Assembly: GCA_040223615.1 (NCBI GenBank)
Contig: JAVKFY010000036.1
Coordinates: 21,780 to 85,779, forward strand
Direction: 5' to 3'
DNA length: 64,000 nucleotides
From: JAVKFY01 sp040223615
GTDB lineage: Bacteria > Pseudomonadota > Alphaproteobacteria > GCA-2731375
Under the pieces are notes generated by a model that searched no databases, was not told the DNA's origin, and saw nothing but the letters and a program-made list of their open reading frames with translations. A program made the translations under genes and the position numbers. Shown here one piece after another: positions 35,376 through 44,469 of this stretch (position 1 is the first letter of the stretch; each line of letters starts with the position of its first letter).

Positions 35376-37718
35376 TTACTCCACTGGCACCGGTTCGCGC
35401 TTCTTGCGGGCGCGCCCAGGCGGTTTGCGTTTACCCTTGGCGGCGGCCTTGAGCGCCTTGGCGCGGACGTCGAAGATCAGCTTCTCCTCGTCGGCGTCGA
35501 TCAGCACCTTGCCGCCCTTCTCCAGCTTGCCGAACAGTACCTCGTCGGCCAGCGGCTCCTTCACATGGCGCTGGATCACCCGGCTCAGCGGCCGGGCGCC
35601 GTACATGCGGTCGTAGCCGCGCTCGGCCAGCCAGGCGCGCGCCGCGTTCGACAGTTCGAAGGTCACGCCACGCTCGGACAACTGGTTCTCCAGCTCCGCG
35701 ATGAACTTGTCGACCACCCTGTAGACGATCTCCGGGCCGAGATAGTCGAACGGCACGATCGCATCCAGCCGGTTGCGGAACTCCGGCGTGAACATGCGCT
35801 TGATCGCTTCCGCGTCCTCGCCCTCGCGCAGGTCGCGGCCGAAGCCGATGGCCTGCTTGGCCATGTCCTGGGCGCCGGCGTTGGTGGTCATGATCAGCAC
35901 GACGTTGCGGAAGTCGACCTTCTTGCCGTTGTGGTCGGTGAGCTTGCCGTGATCCATGATCTGCAGCAGCACGTTGAACAGGTCGGGATGCGCCTTCTCG
36001 ATCTCGTCCAGCAGCACCACGCAGTGCGGATGCTGGTCGACCGCGTCGGTCAGCATGCCGCCCTGGTCGAAGCCGACATAGCCCGGCGGCGCGCCGATCA
36101 GCCGGCTGACGGAGTGCCGCTCCATGTATTCCGACATGTCGAAGCGGACCAATTCCATGCCCATGATGCGCGAGAGCTGGCGCGCGACCTCGGTCTTGCC
36201 GACGCCGGTCGGGCCGGAGAACAGGAAGTTGCCGATCGGCTTTTCCGGCTCGCGCAGGCCGGCGCGGGCCAGCTTGATCGCCGAGCTCAACACCTTGATC
36301 GCGGTCTGCTGACCGTAAACCACCTTGTTCAGGTCTTCGGCCAGGTCGCGCATGTTGGCCTGGTCGACCTTGGAGACGGTCTTCGGCGGGATGCGCGCGA
36401 TCTTCGCCACCACGCTCTCCACGTCGCGCACGCCGATGGTCTTCTTGCGCCGGTTCTCCGGCACCAGCATCTGTGCCGCGCCGACCTCGTCGATCACGTC
36501 GATCGCCTTGTCGGGCAGCTTGCGGTCGTGGATATAGCGCGCCGACAGCTCCACCGCGGTCTTGATCGCCTCGCTGGTGTAGCGGATGTGGTGGTAGTCC
36601 TCGAAATACGGCTTCAGGCCATTGAGGATCTTGATCGCATCCGGCACCGAGGGCTCGTTGACGTCAATCTTCTGGAACCGGCGCAGCAGGGCGCGGTCCT
36701 TCTCGAAGTAGTTGCGGAATTCCTTGTAGGTGGTCGAGCCCATGCAGCGGATGGTGCCGCTGGCCAGCGCCGGCTTGAGCATGTTCGACGCATCCATGGC
36801 GCCGCCCGAGGTGGCGCCGGCACCGATCACGGTGTGGATCTCGTCGATGAACAGGATCGCGCCCTCGGTGTTCTCCAGCTCCTGGATCACCGCCTTGAGA
36901 CGTTCCTCGAAGTCGCCGCGATAGCGCGTGCCGGCCAGGAGCGAGCCCATGTCGAGCGAGTAGATGGTGCAGTCGCGCAAGACCTCCGGGACCTCGTTGA
37001 GCACGATGCGCCGGGCCAGGCCCTCGGCGATGGCGGTCTTGCCGACGCCGGGATCGCCGACATAGAGCGGGTTGTTCTTCGAACGCCGGCACAGGATCTG
37101 GATGGTGCGCTCGATCTCCAGCGCGCGGCCGATCAGCGGGTCGACCCGGCCGGCCTTGGCCTTCTCGTTCAGGTCGATGCAGTACGCGCCCAGCGCCTCC
37201 GCGCCCTGTTTCGAATTGCGCGGCTCGCTCTCGACCTCCTCCTCGGCGCCACGCACCGGGCGGCTCTCGCCGGACCCCGGCGTCTTGGCAATGCCGTGGG
37301 AGATGTAGCTGACCGCGTCGAGCCGGGTCATGTCCTGCTCCTGCAGGAAGTAGACCGCGTGGCTCTCGCGCTCGGCGAAGATCGCCACCAGGACGTTGGC
37401 ACCGGTGACGTTGTCGCGGCCCGACGACTGCACGTGATAGACGGCGCGCTGAATCACGCGCTGGAAGCCCGAGGTCGGCTTGGCGTCCTCGTCGGTCTCG
37501 ATCACGAGGCTGTCGAGTTCGTCGTCGACATAGGTGGCGAGCTGGCGGCGCAGCATGTCGACGTCGACGTTGCACGCCTTCAGCACCGATACCGCGTCGG
37601 TGTCGTCGGTCAGGGCCAGCAGCAAATGCTCCAACGTTGCGTACTCGTGGTGACGCTCGTTGGCATAGCGCAGGGCGCGGTGCAGACTCTGTTCAAGCTC
37701 GGGAGCGAATGAAGGCAC
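35376..37718 (-). CDS. clpA: ATP-dependent Clp protease ATP-binding subunit ClpA
   Basis: 780 residues. The unfoldase partner of ClpP, a hexameric AAA+ protein with two ATPase rings. N-domain (1-145) MPSFAPELEQSLHRALRYAN; D1 Walker A GDPGVGKTA (about 225) and Walker B ILFIDEIHTV; D2 Walker A GPTGVGKTE (about 505) and Walker B VVLLDEIEKAH, with an IGF loop (QAIGFGRD) for ClpP docking. The basic tail GKRKPPGRARKKR is longer than usual. The start is the GTG at 37718, sharing one base with the clpS stop (TAGTG), so coupled translation is likely. Confidence 0.96.
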   Translation of the reverse strand: MPSFAPELEQSLHRALRYANERHHEYATLEHLLLALTDDTDAVSVLKACNVDVDMLRRQLATYVDDELDSLVIETDEDAKPTSGFQRVIQRAVYHVQSSGRDNVTGANVLVAIFAERESHAVYFLQEQDMTRLDAVSYISHGIAKTPGSGESRPVRGAEEEVESEPRNSKQGAEALGAYCIDLNEKAKAGRVDPLIGRALEIERTIQILCRRSKNNPLYVGDPGVGKTAIAEGLARRIVLNEVPEVLRDCTIYSLDMGSLLAGTRYRGDFEERLKAVIQELENTEGAILFIDEIHTVIGAGATSGGAMDASNMLKPALASGTIRCMGSTTYKEFRNYFEKDRALLRRFQKIDVNEPSVPDAIKILNGLKPYFEDYHHIRYTSEAIKTAVELSARYIHDRKLPDKAIDVIDEVGAAQMLVPENRRKKTIGVRDVESVVAKIARIPPKTVSKVDQANMRDLAEDLNKVVYGQQTAIKVLSSAIKLARAGLREPEKPIGNFLFSGPTGVGKTEVARQLSRIMGMELVRFDMSEYMERHSVSRLIGAPPGYVGFDQGGMLTDAVDQHPHCVVLLDEIEKAHPDLFNVLLQIMDHGKLTDHNGKKVDFRNVVLIMTTNAGAQDMAKQAIGFGRDLREGEDAEAIKRMFTPEFRNRLDAIVPFDYLGPEIVYRVVDKFIAELENQLSERGVTFELSNAARAWLAERGYDRMYGARPLSRVIQRHVKEPLADEVLFGKLEKGGKVLIDADEEKLIFDVRAKALKAAAKGKRKPPGRARKKREPVPVE

Positions 37719-38050
37719 TAGTCTTTTTCCATCGTGCACTGCAAAGGATGTTGGTGCTTGCGGGCGAAGTCGATGACCTGGACCACCTTGGTCTCGGCCA
37801 CGTCGTACTGATAGACGCCACAGATGCCGACGCCGCGGCGGTGGACATGCAACATGACCTGCGTCGCCTCCTCCCGGTTCTTGTGGAAGAAGCGCTCGAG
37901 CACGTGGACCACGAACTCCATCGGCGTGTAGTCGTCGTTTAGCAGCAGCACCTTGTACATCGACGGCTTCTTGGTCTGCGGTTTGCTCCGCGTGACCACG
38001 CCGGTGCCGGTGCCGATATCTGAATCCTGATTGCGGTCGTCGTCACTCAT
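37718..38050 (-). CDS. clpS: ATP-dependent Clp protease adaptor ClpS
   Basis: 110 residues. Delivers N-degron substrates to ClpA. The flexible N-terminal 30 residues are followed by the core YKVLLLNDDYTPMEFVVHVLERFF (Asn-Asp-Asp N-degron pocket), then VMLHVHRRGVGICGVY and ETKVVQVIDFARKHQHPLQCTMEKD. Length is normal. The stop overlaps the clpA start. Upstream is a good sigma-70-type promoter. Confidence 0.97.
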   Translation of the reverse strand: MSDDDRNQDSDIGTGTGVVTRSKPQTKKPSMYKVLLLNDDYTPMEFVVHVLERFFHKNREEATQVMLHVHRRGVGICGVYQYDVAETKVVQVIDFARKHQHPLQCTMEKD

Positions 38051-38091
38051 GACCGTGCGGTGGTGTTTCCATATTGGTGTGCGCCCTGACC

Positions 38092-38121
38092 TTAATATCG
38101 GTCATCTCCCCCGCATTGCAA
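38092..38121 (-). promoter_or_regulatory. Probable clpS-clpA promoter
   Basis: On the minus strand TTGCAA (38121-38116), 18-base spacer, TATTAA (38097-38092), about 42 bases before the clpS start. It is close to the sigma-70 pattern; no heat-shock-type element was noted. Confidence 0.45.
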
Positions 38122-38182
38122 AGGGGCACGGCCCAAATCGGCACAGCTTTGCCGCAACTAGTGCGAACACAAACGTCAACGA

Positions 38183-38208
38183 GGCCCGGCGACTTGCGTC
38201 GCCGAGCC
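38183..38208 (-). terminator. Phasin terminator hairpin with tetraloop
   Basis: Minus strand: GGCTCGGCGAC, loop GCAA (a GNRA tetraloop), GTCGCCGGGCC: 11 pairs including one G-T, followed by TCGTTGACGTTTG. It lies 29 bases beyond the phasin stop. The T-run is interrupted, so strength is uncertain. Confidence 0.6.
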
Positions 38209-38237
38209 CCGTCGGGCACCGCAGAATACGCGCGGTG

Positions 38238-38744
38238 TTACGCAGCTTTGGTCTTGGTCGCGGTGTCGAAGGCAGCCGTCATCTGCTCATTGAGCGGCTC
38301 GACCGTGTCCTGCGCCAGCTTGGTGGCGATTTCACTGATCTTGGTGCCCTGGGCCATCGCCGAGTCGAGGCTCGACTTGGCGAAACCGGTCTGCAGGTCC
38401 ATCAGCTCCTGCAGCGACTTCACGGTCATCGCGGCGCGGGCCACGGCGGCACCCTCTTCCATCGACTGCTTGGAGAAAGCCATCAGCTCGGCCGACAGCA
38501 TCTCGTAGCCCTTGGCGTAGGCGGTCCCGGACGCCATGAAGGCGGCCATGGTCTTCTGGCCGATCGCGGCCATCTCGTCATAATTCTTCATCATGTCCTG
38601 CATCCGATCCTGCGCCGTCTCGAAGGCCTTCTCGTAGCCATCGGCACCGGCTTTGACAAACTGTTCCATCGTGTCCTTACCTGCCGCGACGACGTTCTCG
38701 ACTGCGGCTGTGGGCTGCTGCGCCCGCTTGGTCTTGGCGACCAT
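38238..38744 (-). CDS. Phasin family protein
   Basis: 168 residues, alpha-helical, Ala/Lys/Glu-rich, no membrane segment. Phasins coat polyhydroxyalkanoate granules. Family block: TMEQFVKAGADGYEKAFETAQDRMQDMMKNYDE and AYAKGYEMLSAELMAFSKQSMEEG, then LMDLQTGFAKSSLDSAM (each is the typical phasin_2 heptad pattern). GGAGGGTG precedes ATG 38744. It has its own promoter and terminator. No pha biosynthesis genes are in the window. Confidence 0.92.
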   Translation of the reverse strand: MVAKTKRAQQPTAAVENVVAAGKDTMEQFVKAGADGYEKAFETAQDRMQDMMKNYDEMAAIGQKTMAAFMASGTAYAKGYEMLSAELMAFSKQSMEEGAAVARAAMTVKSLQELMDLQTGFAKSSLDSAMAQGTKISEIATKLAQDTVEPLNEQMTAAFDTATKTKAA

Positions 38745-38833
38745 GTGTTCACCCTCCGAATTTCGCTGCGCCGCTATCAGGTCGCGGCGCCGAACCTGCT
38801 CTGTCGTCTTATGCTGCATCGCAACATGAACCG

Positions 38834-38862
38834 TATATTGCGCTGCGCTGCGGCGAAGTCAA
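38834..38862 (-). promoter_or_regulatory. Probable phasin promoter
   Basis: Minus strand TTGACT (38862-38857), 17-base spacer rich in GCAGC repeats, AATATA (38839-38834), about 90 bases before the ATG. The GCAGCGCAGCGC spacer and an upstream TTGCAGCAAAA resemble TGC/GCA-rich PhaR-type operators, so repression by a PHA-responsive regulator is possible. Confidence 0.5.
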
Positions 38863-38998
38863 GAAGGATTTTGCTGCAATGCACAATTTCTTCGTCGATC
38901 AGCGCCGCGGCACCTCGCGGCAGGCAAGCGACATCGGCCCCGGCGGCAAGTTCCGGCGACAGCCATGCCACTTGCGCGGGCTTTCCGCGAAGCCTGGA

Positions 38999-39736
38999 CT
39001 AGCGATTGACGCCGTCGACGCCGACCTGGACCTGGAACACCGGTGGTCCGCCGCGGGAGGCACGATTGCCGGATGCCGCCTTGTCGAAAAGCGGCAGGTC
39101 GAGCGCGCGCGGCGGGTTGACCGCACGGCGGCTGTGGTCGAACGGCGCCAGCGCCGCCAGGAACGGCAGCGCCTCAAACCCGGGGTGCGTGCGGTCCCAG
39201 GCGGCGAAGGCGAACTGGCCGTCGCGGCACCGGCTGGCGGTCAGGTAGAAGTCGTCGGAACGCAGGAAGCTGCCGACCGGCAGCGGCTCGGGCAGGTCGA
39301 CGGCAAGGTCGCGACGCAGTTTCGCAGCCTCGCCCGGCGTCAGCGCGTGCCGCGCGGTGCGACCGAACCAGGCCGGAAACAGCCCCTCGTCGCCGTAGCT
39401 CAGGTCGATGCCGCCGGAGAACACGTGGACCTCGACGGCCGGCGCCGGCCCCAGCACGACGTCGTAGGTACGCACCTGCTCCGACCAGATCGCGTTGTAG
39501 ACAAAGCGCCAGCGCGTGCTCGCACCCGCGCCGCAGGTCCGGCGCACATCGCCGCCGCCGAGATAGTCGAACCAGCCAAAGGTGCGGCTGACCGGATTGC
39601 TCGCCGGCCCCGTGGTCTGGCAGCCAGCGAGCCAGGCGAGCAGCAAGACTGGCACCAGACGCCAAACCCGATATGCCGTGCCCCCGATCTGCTCCGGATG
39701 TGGCAGTATCCGGGCATTGCCAAGCAACGTTGTCAT
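38999..39736 (-). CDS. Unknown lipoprotein
   Basis: 245 residues. After a long N-region, VWRLVPVLLLAWLAGC gives a hydrophobic core and lipobox (LAGC, Cys 39). The mature part is a beta-rich domain with an RRTCGAGASTRWRFVYNAIWSEQVRTYD strand set and paired Cys (RRTC near 66, ASRCRDGQ near 166). AAGG lies eight bases before ATG 39736. I do not recognise the family. It is divergent from the D,D-carboxypeptidase gene, so an envelope role is plausible. The phasin promoter lies downstream and is unrelated. Confidence 0.7.
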   Translation of the reverse strand: MTTLLGNARILPHPEQIGGTAYRVWRLVPVLLLAWLAGCQTTGPASNPVSRTFGWFDYLGGGDVRRTCGAGASTRWRFVYNAIWSEQVRTYDVVLGPAPAVEVHVFSGGIDLSYGDEGLFPAWFGRTARHALTPGEAAKLRRDLAVDLPEPLPVGSFLRSDDFYLTASRCRDGQFAFAAWDRTHPGFEALPFLAALAPFDHSRRAVNPPRALDLPLFDKAASGNRASRGGPPVFQVQVGVDGVNR

Positions 39737-39813
39737 TTCTTAACCTTGTTAGCGTGATTCTGTTTATGGAAACGACGCCTTAGCGGCTTGTGTTGTGCTG
39801 GAGGCTCAAACGC

Positions 39814-41088
39814 GTGCCGGAACATCGTAGGTTTCGGGAGCTATTCACGGTGCCGGTGCGTGCGATCGCACTGGCGCTGGTCGGGCTGGTGCTGCTGAGC
39901 GCGCCGGCGGCGGCGAAGTATGCGGCGATGGTGGTCGATGCCGAGACCGGCCGGGTCTACTTCGCGCGCAATGCCGACGCACGCAATCACCCGGCGTCAC
40001 TCACCAAGATGATGACGCTTTATATGGTGTTCGAGGCGCTGGAGTCGAAGCGCCTCACCATGAACCAACCGCTCACGGTGTCCAAGTACGCGGCTCGGCG
40101 CCCGCCCTCGCGGCTGCGGCTGCGGGCCGGACAGACCATCACCGTGCGCCAGGCGATCGAGGCGCTGGCGGTGAAGTCGGCGAACGACGTCGCCGCCGTG
40201 GTTGCCGAAGCGCTGGGTGGATCCGAACGCTCCTTCGCCCGCCTGATGACCAAGCGGGCGCGTCAGCTCGGCATGAGCCGTACCACCTTTGGCAATGCTT
40301 CCGGACTGCCGCACCGGGCGCAGCGCTCGACCGCGCGCGACATGGTCACGCTGGCACTGGCGCTGCGCCGCGACTTTCCGCAGTACTACAGCTACTTCTC
40401 GCAGAAGGATTTTCGGTACAAGGGCCGCACCTACCGCACGCACAACAACCTGCTGGGCCGCTTCGCCGGCACCACCGGGATCAAGACCGGCTACACCAAC
40501 GCCGCCGGGTTCAACCTGGTGGCGGCGGTCGAGCGCGGCGAGCACCGGCTGATCGGCGTGGTGTTCGGCGGGCGCACCGCACGCAGCCGCGACCGGCACA
40601 TGCGCCGCATCCTGGGGCGGGTGTTCTATCAGCTCGACAAGGCGCCACACATCATCACCCCGGAACGGGTGCCGATTCCGGCGTTCCGCCCGGATGAGCC
40701 AACACGGGTGCGCGCGGCGGAGGAAGCGCGCGAGCGCGCGGCCCGCGAGGCTGGCGTGCCGGTGCCCGCACTCAAACCCCCCGCCGGCGGCACGATCGAA
40801 GCGCGCCGGCCGGTACGCGCCGGCGAAGCCGACCAGACCGGCTGGGCAGTACAGTTCGGCGCCTATTCGAACTACGGCAGGGCCAGCCAGATGGCGCAGC
40901 GCATCGCCGAGCGCGAACCCGCGCTGGCCGCGGAGGGCTTGGCGATCGAACCGCTGCAACGCGGCGGGCACCAGCTCTATCGCGCACGGATCAGCGGCCT
41001 GTCCGAATTCGCCGCGCGGCGCGCCTGCGCCCGGCTGGAGCGCAAGGCCCTGCCCTGCGTCCCGGTCGGCCCCGACGGCGGCGTCTGA
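39814..41088 (+). CDS. D-alanyl-D-alanine carboxypeptidase (PBP5-type) with SPOR domain
   Basis: 424 residues. Signal peptide to about residue 34 (LLSAPAAA). The penicillin-binding serine peptidase has HPASLTKMM (SxxK, Ser near 60), VKSANDVAA (SxN) and IKTGYTNAAGF (KTG). A charged linker follows, then a C-terminal SPOR domain (about 345-424; WAVQFGAYSNYGRASQMAQRI) that binds denuded septal glycan, so it acts at division sites. Start GTG 39814 with GGAGG nine bases upstream; TTG 39790 is the open alternative. It trims stem pentapeptides. Confidence 0.93.
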   Translation: MPEHRRFRELFTVPVRAIALALVGLVLLSAPAAAKYAAMVVDAETGRVYFARNADARNHPASLTKMMTLYMVFEALESKRLTMNQPLTVSKYAARRPPSRLRLRAGQTITVRQAIEALAVKSANDVAAVVAEALGGSERSFARLMTKRARQLGMSRTTFGNASGLPHRAQRSTARDMVTLALALRRDFPQYYSYFSQKDFRYKGRTYRTHNNLLGRFAGTTGIKTGYTNAAGFNLVAAVERGEHRLIGVVFGGRTARSRDRHMRRILGRVFYQLDKAPHIITPERVPIPAFRPDEPTRVRAAEEARERAAREAGVPVPALKPPAGGTIEARRPVRAGEADQTGWAVQFGAYSNYGRASQMAQRIAEREPALAAEGLAIEPLQRGGHQLYRARISGLSEFAARRACARLERKALPCVPVGPDGGV

Positions 41089-41100
41089 ACGCCGCATGAA

Positions 41101-41259
41101 TTGAGCAGCGCCTTCGGCGCCCGGTTGCGCTGGTGGCGGCAGTGGCGCGGCCTATCGCAACGCGACCTCGCCGGCGTGGCGCACAATTCGCAACGACATC
41201 TCAGCTTTCTTGAGTCCGGCCGCGCCCTGCCGCGGCGGAGCTGGCCATGCATTTCGTAG
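41101..41259 (+). pseudogene. Truncated XRE-family regulator remnant
   Basis: 53 codons read LSSAFGARLRWWRQWRGLSQ then RDLAGVAHNSQRHLSFLESG, RALPRRSWPCIS, stop. This is the helix-turn-helix of XRE/MmyB-type regulators (usually GLSQxxLAxxAxxSxRHLSFLExGRxxPSR), cut off just after the DNA-binding domain where about 200 further residues are expected. There is no ATG start (TTG only) and no ribosome site. No continuation was found in other frames to 41437. Confidence 0.65.
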
Positions 41260-41437
41260 GAAACAACGTCGAGCTTCGCCGGTTCACCGAAATCGCCTCG
41301 ACAACTTCGTCCCGGCCCCTGCGCCGACGGATGCGCCGCTGTGACCCTGGGCCGGCTGTCGCCCCGGTTCATTACGCGCGATGTAATTGCGACGCGCCGC
41401 CGCGCGGGCCAATGTGGGGCGCCTTCGGAGAACGCCA

Positions 41438-42412
41438 ATGCCGACCGTCGCCTTTGCCGGAACCTTCGCCGCCAACCTGCTGCCGCGCGTGCGCGCGCGG
41501 GTCGGCACCGAGTTTTCCTTCATTACCGGCAGCGAGGCCGAGATCGGGGCCAGGATGGCCGACGTCGACGTCCTGGTCTCGATGGCCTTCACGGCGGCGA
41601 TGGCCAGGGCCGCGAGCAAGCTGAAGCTGGTGCAGGTGCCCGGTGCCGGGCTGGATCTGATCGAACGCGACGCGCTGCCGGCGCGCACGATGCTGGCGAA
41701 CGCCTATGGCCACGAGACCGGCATCGCGGAGTATGTCTTCGGCGCGGTGCTGTCGCTGATGCGCGAGCTGCCGCGCCTGGACGACCGCTTGCGGCGCGGC
41801 GAGTGGCGCAGCCACTGGTCGGTCGGACGGCCGCCGCCGACGCCGTGGCCGGAACTCGCCGGCAAGAGCCTGGGCATCGTCGGCTTTGGCCGGATCGGCA
41901 AAGCAGTGGCGCGGCGCGCACGGGCCTTCGACATGACCGTGCGCGGCATCCGCCGCAACCCGGCGCCCGACCCCGACCTGGCGTTCTGCGGCGGCCCGGA
42001 TGCGCTCGACGAGGTGCTGCGCCAGGCCGATGGCTTGCTGATCTCGGCAGAGCTGGGGCCGCAGACCCGGGGCCTGATCGGCGCGCGCGAACTGGCGCTG
42101 CTGCCGCCCGGCGCTGTCCTCGTCAACGTCGCCCGCGCCGAGATCGTCGACCAGCAGGCCCTCTATGCCGCTCTGAAGGGCGGCCAGCTCGGCGGCGCCG
42201 CGCTCGACGTCTGGTACCGCTATCCGACCGGACCGGGGCCGACCTCGCCGGCCGACCTGCCGTTTCACGAACTGCCCAACGTGCTGATGACGCCGCATGC
42301 CTCGGGCTGGACCGAGGGCATGATGGCAAACCGCGCAGCGACCATCGCGGAGAATATCGAACGCGCGATGCGCGGCGCGCCGCCGTTGAACCACATCGCA
42401 CCCGATAGCTGA
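41438..42412 (+). CDS. D-isomer-specific 2-hydroxyacid dehydrogenase
   Basis: 324 residues. NAD-dependent oxidation/reduction of D-2-hydroxyacids. Rossmann motif LGIVGFGRIGKAVARRA (about 147-163), catalytic Arg in LVNVARAEIVDQ (about 235), Glu in the ELPNVLMTPH segment and His in TPHASGWTEG (about 290). ATG 41438 was chosen over the frame-open extension to 41387 because GGAG precedes it and homologues start here. The MFS gene follows by 18 bases, suggesting uptake and oxidation of one hydroxyacid. Confidence 0.9.
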   Translation: MPTVAFAGTFAANLLPRVRARVGTEFSFITGSEAEIGARMADVDVLVSMAFTAAMARAASKLKLVQVPGAGLDLIERDALPARTMLANAYGHETGIAEYVFGAVLSLMRELPRLDDRLRRGEWRSHWSVGRPPPTPWPELAGKSLGIVGFGRIGKAVARRARAFDMTVRGIRRNPAPDPDLAFCGGPDALDEVLRQADGLLISAELGPQTRGLIGARELALLPPGAVLVNVARAEIVDQQALYAALKGGQLGGAALDVWYRYPTGPGPTSPADLPFHELPNVLMTPHASGWTEGMMANRAATIAENIERAMRGAPPLNHIAPDS

Positions 42413-42430
42413 TCATCCGGAACATCACTC

Positions 42431-43705
42431 ATGCGTCTGCCCTTCTTCTACGGCTGGGTGATCGTCGGCGTCGGCTTCGTGACGATGGCGATCGGCGTCA
42501 ACGCGCGCACCGCCTTCTCGCTGCTGTTCCCGCCGATCCTCGACGAGTTCGGCTGGGCGCGCGCGGTGACTGCCGGCGCCTTCTCCTTCGGCTTCATCGT
42601 CACCGCCGCCTTCTCGCCACTGCTGGGCCGGTTGATGGACCGCTACGGACCGCGCGTGACGGTGCAGATCGGCGTGGTGCTGATGGCGACCGGCATGCTG
42701 CTGGCGGCGCAGATCGGCGAGGCCTGGCACCTCTACGCCACGCTCGGCGTGCTGGTCAGCGCCGGCAGCATCTGCCTGGGCTACAACGGTCAGGCGCTGT
42801 TCGTGCCGAACTGGTTCGTGCGCCGACGCGGCCTGGCGATGTCGCTGACCTATGCCGGCGCCGGCATCGGTTCGATCCTGCTGCTGCCGTGGCTGCAGGT
42901 GGTGATCGACGCCGAGGGCTGGCGCGCCGCCTGCACCGCGCTGGGCCTGCTGATCCTGGTGGTGCTGCTGCCGCTGAACCTGCTGCTGCGGCACCGGCCA
43001 GGCGACCTCGGGCTGGAGCCGGACGGTGATGCCGCCAGTACCGACCCGAACACGCCGAAGCGTTCCAACATCGTCGATCCGGTGTGGGCGGCGACCGAGT
43101 GGACGCCGATGCGCGCGGTGCGCACGACGCGCTTCTGGTGGCTCGCCGTCAGCTTCTTCCTGGCGCTTTACGCCTGGTACGCGGCTCAGGTGCACCAGAC
43201 CAAGTACCTGATCGAGATCGGCTTCGATGCCACCGAGGCAGCGTTCGCGCTGGGCCTGGTCAGCCTGGTAGCGGTGCCGGGGCAGATCGGGCTCGGCCAC
43301 CTGTCCGACCGGATCGGGCGCGAGGCGGTGTGGTCGATCGGCTGCCTCGGCTTCGCGCTCTGCTTCGCGCTGCTGCTGGCGTTGCAGGCCACGCCGAGCC
43401 CGTTCCTGCTCTACGCGATGGTGGCGGCACAGGGATTCCTCGGCTATGGCCTGACCTCGGTGATGGGGCCGGTCGCGATGGAGCTGTTCGAGGGGCCGCG
43501 ATTCGGCGCGATCTACGGTACGGTGATGCTGGCCGCGATCGGCGGCGGCGCGCTGGGCGCCTGGCTCACCGGGCTGCTGTTCGACCTGCAGAGCGACTAC
43601 ACGGTTGCCTTCTCGCTCGGGGTCGGACTCAGCATCGCGTCGGCCGGGGCGATGTGGCTGGCCGCGCCGCGCAAGGTCCGGGCGGTCGCCGGCCGGCTTC
43701 GTTAG
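42431..43705 (+). CDS. MFS transporter, monocarboxylate/oxalate-formate-like
   Basis: 424 residues, 12 transmembrane helices. Start FYGWVIVGVGFVTMAIGVNARTAFSLLFPPI and GRLMDRYGPRV in loop 2-3, the pattern of MCT/OFA-like carriers; a second loop GHLSDRIGREAVW lies between helices 8 and 9. The long cytoplasmic loop (about 195-230) is charged. Paired with the hydroxyacid dehydrogenase gene, so a 2-hydroxy- or 2-oxoacid substrate is a reasonable inference. Confidence 0.9.
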   Translation: MRLPFFYGWVIVGVGFVTMAIGVNARTAFSLLFPPILDEFGWARAVTAGAFSFGFIVTAAFSPLLGRLMDRYGPRVTVQIGVVLMATGMLLAAQIGEAWHLYATLGVLVSAGSICLGYNGQALFVPNWFVRRRGLAMSLTYAGAGIGSILLLPWLQVVIDAEGWRAACTALGLLILVVLLPLNLLLRHRPGDLGLEPDGDAASTDPNTPKRSNIVDPVWAATEWTPMRAVRTTRFWWLAVSFFLALYAWYAAQVHQTKYLIEIGFDATEAAFALGLVSLVAVPGQIGLGHLSDRIGREAVWSIGCLGFALCFALLLALQATPSPFLLYAMVAAQGFLGYGLTSVMGPVAMELFEGPRFGAIYGTVMLAAIGGGALGAWLTGLLFDLQSDYTVAFSLGVGLSIASAGAMWLAAPRKVRAVAGRLR

Positions 43706-43907
43706 CGCCCGCACCGCGAGCGCGCGAGCATCGCGGCGCTGAAACGCCAACGGCCGGATTTTCGCCGTCACCCTCACGCTTGGCGGCTTGTTCGGCGTCG
43801 GCGCCGACCACGTGATCGTGCGGCTGGACCAGCTACGGCCCGACGGCGACGGCCTGCTGCTCCGACATGACCGAGGACCAGGCCCGCACCCTGCCCGCCT
43901 GAGCCGC

Positions 43908-44465
43908 CTAGGCGACGATCACGAACTCGGTTCCGAAGTCGCCGGCCAGCTTGATTTCGCGCGGCGGCTCGGCACCGCCAAGGTCGGGGTGAATTTCCGC
44001 CACGCCAGTGGCGTAGTCGACGATATGGGTCGGGTTCGGGTCGCTGTTCAGGATCAGGAAGCTGCCCCCCGGCCCCGTCGGCAGGTAGCGGTCCAGCGAA
44101 TGCCAGGTGCCGCGGCGATAGGCGAAGCCCAGGCCCGGCCGCAACTCGAAGGCGCGCACCGATGCCGGCTCCGGCACGTCGGCCGGATCGTCGCTGGCAC
44201 TGGCCAGCGCGACGCAGACCACCGCCGCCTCGCCACCCATGTGCACGAAGGCCTGGGTGACGCCGAAGTGACGTTCCAGTTTGCTGAACGTGAGTCCGCC
44301 GGCCGGCTGCCAGATCACGTTGGCGGTGACGCGGCCGTCATAGTCGAACGTCATCGGCGTCATCGTGCGCGCGTCGGCCGACTGGTCGCCGGCCTCCCAG
44401 ACCTCGCCGAACGGCGCAAAGCTCGTCGCCGTCATCGGCTCAGGCGTCAGGCGGATCGTCGCCAT
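43908..44465 (-). CDS. Ureidoglycolate lyase (AllA)-like protein
   Basis: 185 residues. The cupin-like AllA fold: start RLTPEPMTATSFAPFGEVWE, SKLERHFGVTQAFVHMGG, RAFELRPGLGFAYRRGTWHSLDRYL. AllA splits ureidoglycolate to glyoxylate and urea. The family's His/Glu residues are partly visible (ERHFG, GTWHS). The gap to the phosphohexomutase stop is four bases, so it may be coupled. No allantoin-pathway genes are nearby, so the true substrate is doubtful. ATG 44465 fits the family start; the frame is open to 44495. Confidence 0.75.
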   Translation of the reverse strand: MATIRLTPEPMTATSFAPFGEVWEAGDQSADARTMTPMTFDYDGRVTANVIWQPAGGLTFSKLERHFGVTQAFVHMGGEAAVVCVALASASDDPADVPEPASVRAFELRPGLGFAYRRGTWHSLDRYLPTGPGGSFLILNSDPNPTHIVDYATGVAEIHPDLGGAEPPREIKLAGDFGTEFVIVA

Positions 44466-44469
44466 GGCG

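Noticed and set aside
43706..43907. Possible small Cys-containing protein (SCGWTSYGPTATACCS) between the MFS and AllA-like genes, with an upstream in-frame TGA considered as another Sec codon
   Set aside because: No start, ribosome site, recognised family or SECIS-like hairpin; the frame is broken. At most a decayed gene; the 202-base gap holds nothing I can name.
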